This document shows positions 1 through 7,019 of a stretch of DNA of 39,595 nt, in pieces. Numbering within the stretch: the first letter of the stretch is position 1; each line of letters opens with the position of its first letter. The stretch is from Myxococcota bacterium. GTDB taxonomy: Bacteria > Myxococcota_A > Bradymonadia > UBA7976 > UBA1532. The position numbers and the translations under genes are program-made. Under the pieces are notes generated by a model. It saw only the letters and a list, made by a program, of their open reading frames with translations, was not told the DNA's origin and did not search any database. The DNA is taken from assembly GCA_023150895.1 (NCBI GenBank), contig JAKLJY010000076.1, positions 1-39,595 on the forward strand, written 5' to 3'.

Positions 1-50
1 CTCAAACTGAGCGGTCTCGCCATCAACCTGCCCGCTCGGCCCCGTCTGTC

Positions 51-1109
51 TTGACCCACGGATATCCTATGAGGCCCCCAAAGACTCACCGAAGTGTCCC
101 GAGAGCAGTGTCCGATCCCATGACATCGGCGGGGGAGGCCGCCGCGCGGGCTTCGCGGCGCCCACCGGGCCTCCGAACGGCCACAGCGACCCACGTGGGT
201 CATGGGCCAGCAGGTCAGGCAAATTCATGCGCGCATATCGCACATTGTCACACTCTGGGCGGCTGCCCGGTCGCCCGCGCGGAAATCGGGATTCTTACGA
301 CGGGCTCAAATGTGGTGGTCGAAAACCAGTTCGGCCTCGCGGACTCGTTGCACCTCGGCAAACTGCTGACCTACGCGGCGGGGCACGACGCCCGGTTGGC
401 CATCTGGGTGGCCGAGGCGTTCCGCCCCGAGCATCTCGCGGTCCTCGACCAGCTCAACGCCCTCGCACCCGAGCGACTGCGCTTGATTGCGGTACAGCTC
501 TCCGTCTGGCGCATCGGCGACTCGATGCCTGCGGTGCGCCTGGAATGTGTGCATGGCCTCCAACCACGAAGCAACCTCATCAAGGCGGTCAATGTCGCGA
601 AACGCACGACGCCGGTGGCGTCGGCGATTGGTCCATCTCCGGCGCTGCTGGCTGCGCGCGCGGCCTTCTGGGCCGCACTCGAGGTCGCACGACTCGAAGC
701 CGGGCTCCGGTTCGCATGCCCACCCACGGGTTCGGCCACCGACGACAAGACCTGGTGGGGCTGGGCGACCGCATGGCCCAATGTGCAGCTCGTCGTCTAC
801 CCGTGGCCGCATGCGCTGCGGGTTGGGCTCGTTGCGCCGAAGGACACGACAGACGGACCCTGGACACAATCGGGTGTCGCTTCACGGCTCACGTCCATCA
901 ACGCCGCTTTGGAGGAGGCCGTCGCCCTCACCGACCGACGGTCGCTCACCCCGCGTGTGCCACACTTCGCGACGGAGCGGTGCTGGACACTCGAGCACCT
1001 CGACCGCGCGGGACACGCCGACGCCGCCGCCTGGACGGTCGCTCTGCTCGCGTCGCTCGACGACGCGCTTCGACACACGGGCGTCGGCGGGCGGCATCAA
1101 GCGCCCTGA
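51..1109 (+). pseudogene. 5'-truncated DUF4268-like PD-(D/E)XK nuclease remnant
   Basis: The frame is open for 352 codons, but only the part from about residue 73 onward (nt ~270) looks like protein. That part contains a core seen in DUF4268-type restriction-nuclease-like proteins: an acidic strand (ARAEIGI), VVVENQFG as the E-x-Q half of the PD-(D/E)XK signature, then HLGKLLTYAAG and a VWRIGDSMPA-like segment. The C-terminal half (W-rich, around residues 205-345) resembles the variable domain that follows this core. The first ~70 residues have noncoding-like composition, and the N-terminal segment that normally precedes the core is missing. The usual catalytic Asp of the first strand reads as Glu (RAEIG). 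I infer a truncated and probably inactive gene. A short functional protein with an internal GTG start near 312 is possible but unlikely. Confidence 0.5.
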
Positions 1110-1178
1110 GCGGAATTCGGCCTGCTGATGCCCTCTGGCGTGTCGATGCCGAGTATCGGGTAACGCCGCCCGCGGTCG

Positions 1179-1850
1179 TCAGAGCGCCATGACGCCGACC
1201 ACGTTCCCGTCCGCGTCGCGGGCGACGAAACCGATCATCACCCCCTCGCCGAGCTCGCCGGCGGACGCCGACCACTTGCCGGGCTCGCCGCTCTCTTGGG
1301 TGAGGTCGTAGGTCTTGCCGAGGTCGTCCGCGGCGAGGTCGTAGTACTGCGCGCTGACGGAGGCGACGTCGCCGTCGGTCATCGCGTCGAGCTGCGCGCC
1401 GTCGAATCCGTTGTAGCCGCCACCGCGCATCACGCCGACGGAGCCGCCGTCGGGATCGCCGAAGGTGCCCTTGCCGCGGGGCAGGAAGAGCAGCGCGGTA
1501 TCGACGGCCTCACAGGACACGCCGACCTCGGCGGCGTCGAGCGCGACCTCGAAGGTGCCGTCCTCGCCCCGGTCGGTGAGCTCGGCGACGACGGTCGGCT
1601 TGCCCGCACCGACGCTCCAGGCGAGCACGGTGACGGAGCGGGTCGGGGCGCCATCCTCGGCGCCGCGGTCGGTGACGGTGCCGGTCCACTGACCGTCCTG
1701 GCAGCGGACGAAACCCGATGAGATATACAAATCGAAGTCGTAGTTTCCGTAAGCGCCGCCGCCACCGCCGTCGTCGCCCCCGCAACCGGTCGTCGCCATC
1801 GAAACCATGGCCGCGCCCATCATCAGCGCACTCAGCGTCTTTGCGTTCAT
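1179..1850 (-). CDS. Small lipoprotein of unknown function
   Basis: This 223-residue protein starts at an ATG at 1850. The frame stays open far upstream, but the N-terminus from this ATG is a clean lipoprotein signal: a short basic start, a hydrophobic Leu/Met/Ala stretch and the lipobox TTGC with the lipidated Cys at position 23. A Gly/Asp-rich linker follows (GGDDGGGGG), then a compact beta-rich domain with one cysteine pair (C53-like and C109-like positions) and the repeated short motif GxxGxxSVxV. No catalytic motif is visible. It is divergent from the hydrolase/kinase pair, with 192 bp between the start codons. It probably sits in the outer or inner membrane facing the periplasm. I do not recognise a named family. 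Confidence 0.8.
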   Translation of the reverse strand: MNAKTLSALMMGAAMVSMATTGCGGDDGGGGGAYGNYDFDLYISSGFVRCQDGQWTGTVTDRGAEDGAPTRSVTVLAWSVGAGKPTVVAELTDRGEDGTFEVALDAAEVGVSCEAVDTALLFLPRGKGTFGDPDGGSVGVMRGGGYNGFDGAQLDAMTDGDVASVSAQYYDLAADDLGKTYDLTQESGEPGKWSASAGELGEGVMIGFVARDADGNVVGVMAL

Positions 1851-2042
1851 TTTCGTGTCCTCTCCCGAACGGGCCGAAGCGGGTGGCCGCGGCCGGTGTA
1901 TGGCGCTTCTGACGCACGTCCCTCGAGGGAATTCAAGGCCCCAAGACAGACCCGAGATCGATTGGGGTATCCGCCGATTCGCGCGGGACGCAGCCACCGT
2001 AGCCTCCGAGGTCGATCCGACGACATCCCGAAGGAGGTCAGC

Positions 2043-2666
2043 GTGCGCGCAGAGACCACGGCCATCGTCTTTCAAGGACTTCAGCGGGATTTCTGCGCGC
2101 CGGGCGGGCGCCTGTACCCCCTGCTCGAGCGCGAGATCGTCTCTCGTGGGGTCGTTCCCAAGCTGCTCACGCTCATCGAACGGGCCCGAGAGGCCGGTGT
2201 GCGCTGCTACTTCGTGCCCATCGAGTTCTCGCCGGACTACCGCGAGATCGCGCGCGCGCAAGGCATCCTGGGGGCCATCCGGGACGCCGGGGCCCTCACG
2301 CGGGGCAGCCCCGGCGCCCGCCCCATCCCCGAGCTCGAACCGCTGCTCGGCGCCGTGACGACGTTGACGGCGAAGCGGGGGCTCTGCGCATTCGGCACGA
2401 CGCCGCTCGACGAGATGCTGCGGGGCTCGGGGGTCGATACCGTGGTCGTCTGCGGTCTGCTGACCAACGTCTGCGTCGAGACGACGGCCCGCTCGGCCTA
2501 TGACCTCGGATACGAGGTGGTCATGCTCGCCGAGGCGACGGCGACGAAGACACCCGAAGAACAGGCCGCCAGCGAGCAGCACGCCTTCCCACTGCTCGGC
2601 CGAACGCTGACCATCGACGAGTTCTTCGCCGAGCTCGGGGCCGGCGCGCCCGCGACCACGGCCTGA
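2043..2666 (+). CDS. Isochorismatase-fold cysteine hydrolase, catalytic Asp missing
   Basis: This 207-aa cytoplasmic protein belongs to the isochorismatase/nicotinamidase superfamily, which hydrolyses C-N or C-O bonds through an Asp-Lys-Cys triad. I chose the GTG at 2043 because AAGGAGG lies 5 nt upstream, and translation from it gives the family's first beta strand at once; the longer frame from 1896 adds junk. Lys111 (TLTAKRGLC) and the nucleophile region GLLTNVCVETTA with Cys144 are intact. The first motif, usually [I/V]D-x-Q-x-D-F, reads FQGLQRDF, so Gly12 occupies the place of the catalytic Asp; Asp16 remains. Activity may therefore be altered or absent. The kinase gene begins 12 nt downstream, so the two are almost certainly co-transcribed. 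The substrate cannot be told from the sequence. Confidence 0.88.
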   Translation: MRAETTAIVFQGLQRDFCAPGGRLYPLLEREIVSRGVVPKLLTLIERAREAGVRCYFVPIEFSPDYREIARAQGILGAIRDAGALTRGSPGARPIPELEPLLGAVTTLTAKRGLCAFGTTPLDEMLRGSGVDTVVVCGLLTNVCVETTARSAYDLGYEVVMLAEATATKTPEEQAASEQHAFPLLGRTLTIDEFFAELGAGAPATTA

Positions 2667-2678
2667 GCGGTCGACCCC

Positions 2679-4772
2679 GTGCGACTCCTCTCCCTTCCCG
2701 TCCCGACGCCGAACCTGCCCGCCGAGGCCACGCCGTGTTCCGCGCAAGAGGCCCTAGAGCAGCCGCCGGAGGTGGTCCTCCTGCGCGCGCCGCTGACGTT
2801 CGCCGACGCGGCCGTCGCGTATGCGTGCCAGCGCCGCGGCGCCATGCTCGTGACGTTGGGCCCGCTGCACGAACGCCCGGTCGCCCTCGAACCCGATGCC
2901 TCGCTCCCGGAAGACGCCGAGCCCGAGGTGTTGCGGGAGGCACTCCTCCGCCTCGCCCGCCTGCGGGAACTCGAGCGTGCCTCTGTGGTGCTGACGGGTT
3001 TGTACGACAGCGCCGAAACACCGGCCGATGTGGCGCTTCGCGATGAGGTCGCCTGCGCCTACGACGCCGTACAGGCCGGGCTCCACGCCGAGAGTCGCCG
3101 ACTTCGGGCCGCCCTGGCTCGCGCCGCGAGCTTGCGGGCCTCGCTCGCTGCAGAACACGGACTGCGCGTCCGCGCGGAAGTGCGCTCCACCATGCTCGCC
3201 CGAGCCCTCGACGACCTCGTCGAGGCGGTCTGCGTGGTGGATGGGGCCGGGTTCATCGTCTTCGCCAACCGGGCCTTTCGCTGTCGGGACGGCGAGGGCT
3301 CCATCGCCGGTCCAGAGGGCCGGGCGCTCACGACGCTGTTTCGCCCGTTCGAGGCCGGCGGCCCCTCCGTCGATCAACTCCGACTCGAACTCGGGGTCCA
3401 CGAGCAGCTCAACGGCGACTTCGCCCGGAACGACCCGACCTGCCGGACGGCTCGGCTCGCAGCGACCTTCCGGCGCCTCGACGTCGGCCAGGCTCCGGGG
3501 CTCGACGGACATGCCGTCGTGATCTTCCGCGACATGACCGAGCACGACGAACTCGTCTCCCGGGTCGTGCAGTCGGAACGGCTGACCGCCCTCGGCCGCC
3601 TCGCGGCGGGGGTTGCCCACGAGATCAACAACCCGCTGACGTACGTCCTCAACGTGCTCGAACTCCTCGGCGACCACCTCGCGAGCCCCGGCGCGGACGT
3701 GCCACGCGATCTCGGCGGGGGCGAGGAGACCGGCACGCTCGTCACCACCGCCATCGAGGGCTGTCAGCGCATTGCTGCCGTCGTCAGTGACCTGCGCCAC
3801 CTCTCCCGCGACCGAGTCGACCAACGCTCGGCCGTTCACCTCGACGAGGTCGTCGGGTTCGCGCTGCGCGTCGGGGCCAACGACCTCCGGCACCGGGCGC
3901 GGGTGGTGATCGAGAACGGCCCGACCCCCGTCGTCCGGGGCAACGAGGCGCGTCTCGGGCAGGTGGTCATCAACCTGCTCTTCAACGCGATGCACGCCGT
4001 CGAGGATATCGCCACCGGCCACCGGAACATCACCATCCGTCTGGGTACGACGGCGACCGGGGCCGCACGCCTGGCGGTTTCCGACACAGGCTGCGGCATC
4101 CCGCCCGAGAACCTCGACCGCATTTTCGAGCCGTTCTTCACCACCCGGGGGCGCGGGCATGGCGAGGGAACGGGCCTCGGTCTTTCGATCTGCCGCGACA
4201 TCGTCCGGGCCCACGGGGGCGAAATCACGATAGAGAGCGTCGTGGGCGAAGGGACGACGGTCTGCGTCGAGCTCCCCGCGTGGCGGGAGGTCGCGACGGG
4301 CGAGCTGCCGATGCTGCCGACGATCCCGTACGCAACAACGACTGCTTCGCCCGTGGGCGCAGACCCGACCGACGACCTCTCGCCGGCGCCGACCCTTGTC
4401 GAGGTCGGTCCCGAAGGGCTCGTTCTGGTGGTCGACGACGAGGCTCACCTGCGCGACAGCCTGGCCTGGCTCATCGAGCCGCAGCCCGTGGTCACGGCCG
4501 ACACGCTGGAGATCGCCCGCGCCTACATCGAGCACGAGCCGGTGCGGTTCATTCTGTGCGACCTGCAGCTCCCCTCCGGCCTCGGGACGGAGCTGCTCGC
4601 CTGGCTGCGGCACCAGCACCCCGCGCTTGCCCGCCGTTTCGTGCTCATGACCGGTGGCGCTCTGAGCGGCGAAGCCCGCGAGGCGCTGACGAACAGCGGC
4701 GTGCCCGTCCTCGAGAAGCCGTTCTCTCGCAGCGATCTCGTCGGGTTGCTGAGTTCGCTCGCCGGAGCGTGA
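2679..4772 (+). CDS. Hybrid sensor histidine kinase (PAS-HisKA-HATPase-REC)
   Basis: This is a 697-aa soluble hybrid kinase with a GTG start 12 nt after the hydrolase stop. Order: residues 1-115 form an alpha/beta segment reminiscent of a decayed receiver domain; ~125-170 an Ala/Arg/Glu-rich coiled coil; ~170-290 a PAS-like sensor (VVDGAGFIVFANRAF, ending VIFRDMTEHDE); ~290-375 HisKA with phospho-acceptor His314 in GVAHEINNPL; ~390-535 HATPase_c with N436, DTGCGIP (469) and GTGLGLS (497). A linker leads to a C-terminal receiver (~578-697) with Asp586/587, phospho-acceptor Asp628, Thr658 and Lys680. All key residues are present. There is no transmembrane segment, so it should sense a cytoplasmic signal. 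No separate output regulator is adjacent, so the final response regulator must be elsewhere. Confidence 0.95.
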   Translation: MRLLSLPVPTPNLPAEATPCSAQEALEQPPEVVLLRAPLTFADAAVAYACQRRGAMLVTLGPLHERPVALEPDASLPEDAEPEVLREALLRLARLRELERASVVLTGLYDSAETPADVALRDEVACAYDAVQAGLHAESRRLRAALARAASLRASLAAEHGLRVRAEVRSTMLARALDDLVEAVCVVDGAGFIVFANRAFRCRDGEGSIAGPEGRALTTLFRPFEAGGPSVDQLRLELGVHEQLNGDFARNDPTCRTARLAATFRRLDVGQAPGLDGHAVVIFRDMTEHDELVSRVVQSERLTALGRLAAGVAHEINNPLTYVLNVLELLGDHLASPGADVPRDLGGGEETGTLVTTAIEGCQRIAAVVSDLRHLSRDRVDQRSAVHLDEVVGFALRVGANDLRHRARVVIENGPTPVVRGNEARLGQVVINLLFNAMHAVEDIATGHRNITIRLGTTATGAARLAVSDTGCGIPPENLDRIFEPFFTTRGRGHGEGTGLGLSICRDIVRAHGGEITIESVVGEGTTVCVELPAWREVATGELPMLPTIPYATTTASPVGADPTDDLSPAPTLVEVGPEGLVLVVDDEAHLRDSLAWLIEPQPVVTADTLEIARAYIEHEPVRFILCDLQLPSGLGTELLAWLRHQHPALARRFVLMTGGALSGEAREALTNSGVPVLEKPFSRSDLVGLLSSLAGA

Positions 4773-4789
4773 GCCCGCGGGCGGCGCGC

Positions 4790-5240
4790 CCGGGTTCACG
4801 TCACCTCGAGCACCGCCGATGCGCCTTGCGGACTCACCAGCGCATGCACGCGGCGAAGCACCGGACGAGACGGTCTGCGCGGCCGCGCGAATCTGGAGGA
4901 AACACACGCTTCGACCGTTGTTGTGAGGCACGCCCGGGTTCGAGTCTTCGAACTCCTCCCAGGCGCTGTCGTTGCTGAACGCGCGCAGCTCGATTCCTGC
5001 GACAGGCTCACCCCCGCGAAAGCGCAGATCACCGTTGAAGTGGACCGCGCCGTTGCCCGCCGTCACGTCCGGGTGCACCTCGGCCCAGACACATTGATCC
5101 CACCCCGGCGTGGCGGCCCCATCACACGGATCGGGCTCGTCGGCGACCCCCGCGGGAATCCACGCAGCAGGCGCCGAGCGACTCGGCGCCGGTGGGACAA
5201 GTCGACGGCACACGGGTCAGCGGTCGACGCCCTGCCCGGG
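4790..5240 (-). pseudogene. Frameshifted relic of a secreted Cys-containing protein
   Basis: This stretch after the kinase has no intact gene, but protein-like text appears on the minus strand in pieces. Near 5160-5215 one frame gives CPTGAESLGACCVDS. A different frame between about 5150 and 4860 gives a plausible beta-rich domain (DQCVWAEVHPDVTAGNGAVHF, then FRGGEPVAGIELRAFSND). A third frame ends at 4796 with a credible C-terminus (ALVSPQGASAVLEVT and a stop). The pieces run in order and on the same strand, as expected of one gene broken by two frameshifts. The original may have been a small secreted or lipid-anchored protein. This reading rests on composition and order, not on a recognised family. 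Confidence 0.4.
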
Positions 5241-5248
5241 CCGATGAC

Positions 5249-6211
5249 TTACGAGCGCGAGACCGGGTCCACGCGGGTCTCCGTGGACGCCTGATCCGGC
5301 TCGCTGAAGCGGCCACCGGTGCGGGCGACCTCGTCGCGCAGCATCTCGATCAGCGCATCCACCGCCGGGTTCGAGGTCGGTCGGGAGGGCATCAGCGCAT
5401 ACAGGCTGACGGTCTTCCAGATCCAGCCGGGGCACAGCGCCACGAGGCGCCCGGCGTCCAGGTGGGCGCGCAGGCCGTGACTCGGGAACACGCCCACACC
5501 GGCCCCCGCGAGCATCAGCGCCAGCACCGCCGCGCCCGTATTGGCCTCGGCGCGGACCAGGGGCGTCAGCTCGTCCTCGGCGGCGTCCGGACCGGTGAAC
5601 CGCATCGGTCCCGCCGGCAGCAGCGCGTGCCGCACCCAGGGGGCCGCAGCCAGATCCCGGGGCCGCGTCACGGGGCCGAGGACCTCGGCCAGCGCGGGCG
5701 AAGCGACGATGGGCTCCGTGAGCGTGGCCAGCTTGCGGGACACGAAGGTCGACGGCTTGGGCGCCCCGAGGCGCACGGCCACGTCGATGTTCCGGGCCAG
5801 CAGGTCGTGCGCCCGATCGTCGGCCACGATCTCGACTCGCAGCTTCGGCCAGGCGCGAACCATGCGCGCGACCACCGGGGCCACGAACTGCGGCGCGAGA
5901 TCGATCGTCGTCGCCACCCGCAGCACGCCCGCGGGCTCGCGACGCGCCTCGGCCAGGCGTCGGTCGAGGTGCGCGAGCACGTCGGTCACCTGGTGGGCGG
6001 CGTCCAGGACCGCCTGCCCCGTGGCCGTGAGTCGCAGACGCCGGGTGGTGCGCTCCATCAGTCGCGCGCCGCACCGCTCCTCGAGCTGCCGCACCCGGTC
6101 GCTCACGACGCTCTTGCTGAGCTTCAGCTCCGTGGCCGCGCTGGAGAACGAGCCGTGCCGCACGACGGCGGCGAAGGCGATCAGGAGCGGTCCGTCGAGG
6201 GCGCTGATCAT
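5249..6211 (-). CDS. LysR-family transcriptional regulator
   Basis: This 320-aa DNA-binding regulator starts at ATG 6211. Residues ~1-62 form the winged helix-turn-helix typical of LysR proteins (FAAVVRHGSFSSAATEL, then SKSVVSDRVRQLEE and TRRLRLTATG). Residues ~92-295 form the substrate-binding-like effector domain, beginning GVLRVATTIDLAPQFVAP and ending near YALMPSR. It belongs to the branch close to AaeR/DsdC-like regulators (DVAVRLG, SRKLA motifs). It is divergent from the SnoaL-like gene, with 106 bp between the two starts. The usual LysR arrangement would have it control that neighbour and itself through the repeats in the shared promoter region. The effector is unknown. Confidence 0.95.
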   Translation of the reverse strand: MISALDGPLLIAFAAVVRHGSFSSAATELKLSKSVVSDRVRQLEERCGARLMERTTRRLRLTATGQAVLDAAHQVTDVLAHLDRRLAEARREPAGVLRVATTIDLAPQFVAPVVARMVRAWPKLRVEIVADDRAHDLLARNIDVAVRLGAPKPSTFVSRKLATLTEPIVASPALAEVLGPVTRPRDLAAAPWVRHALLPAGPMRFTGPDAAEDELTPLVRAEANTGAAVLALMLAGAGVGVFPSHGLRAHLDAGRLVALCPGWIWKTVSLYALMPSRPTSNPAVDALIEMLRDEVARTGGRFSEPDQASTETRVDPVSRS

Positions 6212-6219
6212 TGTCCCGG

Positions 6220-6266
6220 ATTACCGAACAGTGTTTCCGGATTCAATCGATTGTTCGGCATTACCG
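6220..6266. promoter_or_regulatory. Candidate LysR operator in divergent promoter region
   Basis: The spacer between the LysR gene and the SnoaL-like gene holds a 7-bp inverted repeat, CCGAACA (6224-6230) and TGTTCGG (6252-6258), with 21 bp between the arms. Around it ATTACCG occurs twice in direct orientation (6220-6226 and 6260-6266), and TCCCGGATT/TTCCGGATT are near repeats (6214-6222 and 6235-6243). LysR proteins bind dyads as tetramers in such spacers, so this is a plausible operator. The patch is also poorer in GC than its surroundings, as promoters here would be. Binding itself is inference. Confidence 0.5.
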
Positions 6267-6317
6267 GGGGCGCGACCCTGCGATCAGTCGCGCTGAACCC
6301 CCACAGGAGAGAATCCG

Positions 6318-6731
6318 ATGCACCTCGAAGCCGCCCGCGCCCTCGTCGCCCCCTTCTACGATGCCCTCAACCAGCCCGCCACGAAGGACGTCCGCGCCCT
6401 GGTGGAGTCCGTCGTCCACCCCGAGTGGCGCTCCTTCGCCGGCGAGGGCCTGAGCAAAGATCGCGAAGCCTTCATCGGGCAGGTCATGGGCTTCGGCAAG
6501 CTCATCCCCGACCTGACCTGGGAGATCAAAGAGGTCGTCGCCGCCGAGGGCAAGATCGTGGTGCGCAGCGAGGCCCGCGGCACGCCGGTCGCCGACTTCA
6601 TGGGCGTGCCCCACGGCGGCCGCAGCTTCGCCGTGATGACCCTCGACCTTCACACCGTGCGCGACGGCCGCCTCGTCCGGGCCGATCACGTCGAGGACTG
6701 GGCCCTGGCCCTGCGTCAGCTCCGCGGCTGA
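6318..6731 (+). CDS. SnoaL-like / ester cyclase-type small protein
   Basis: This 137-aa protein has an ATG at 6318 preceded by AGGAGA. The fold signature is that of the NTF2/SnoaL superfamily: an N-terminal helix (ARALVAPFYDALN), a segment with VHPEW, a middle GFGKLIPDLTWEIKEVVAAEGKIVVR, and the C-terminal strand pair ending GRLVRADHVEDWALALRQL. Within the superfamily this matches 'ester cyclase' proteins, which act on polyketide or other small substrates, or bind without catalysis. His and Asp residues in HPEW and DHVEDW line the usual pocket. It is transcribed away from the LysR gene and is probably its target, suggesting a small-molecule detoxification or modification role, which I cannot specify. 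Confidence 0.85.
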   Translation: MHLEAARALVAPFYDALNQPATKDVRALVESVVHPEWRSFAGEGLSKDREAFIGQVMGFGKLIPDLTWEIKEVVAAEGKIVVRSEARGTPVADFMGVPHGGRSFAVMTLDLHTVRDGRLVRADHVEDWALALRQLRG

Positions 6732-7019
6732 GCGGGCGTCACGCCCTGGCAGATCGTCCGCGGGCGCTGGCCGCTCGGTCACCGACTCGCCCGACAGGAT
6801 CGCCGCGTCGTCGAGGCCCGCGCGGCAGGCCGCCCGGAGACGCCGCCCCGCAAGGACTCACCGCATGCGGATGCCTTGATGCCTTCGCGCTCGAGCGATG
6901 GATTCGTTTGCCGGCGAACGGCGGCCCGTCGCATCGGAGCCACTGGGGGCTGCGGCGGCGGGCGACCTCGTCGGGTCGTCGAGTGCGCTCGCCGCGGCCG
7001 CGGGCGGGGGGCGACGGCC

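Noticed and set aside
1920-1929. CCCTCGAGGG palindrome in the divergent spacer as an operator
   Set aside because: It is only 10 bp and occurs once; no second site or conserved layout supports it.
1179-2747. A 522-codon minus-strand frame that would extend the small lipoprotein far upstream
   Set aside because: The part above 1850 is antisense to the hydrolase, and the ATG at 1850 starts a proper lipoprotein signal.
2754-5213. An 819-codon minus-strand frame antisense to the kinase
   Set aside because: It is a shadow over the kinase. Only its first ~100 codons (outside the kinase) look protein-like, and these are reported as a relic.
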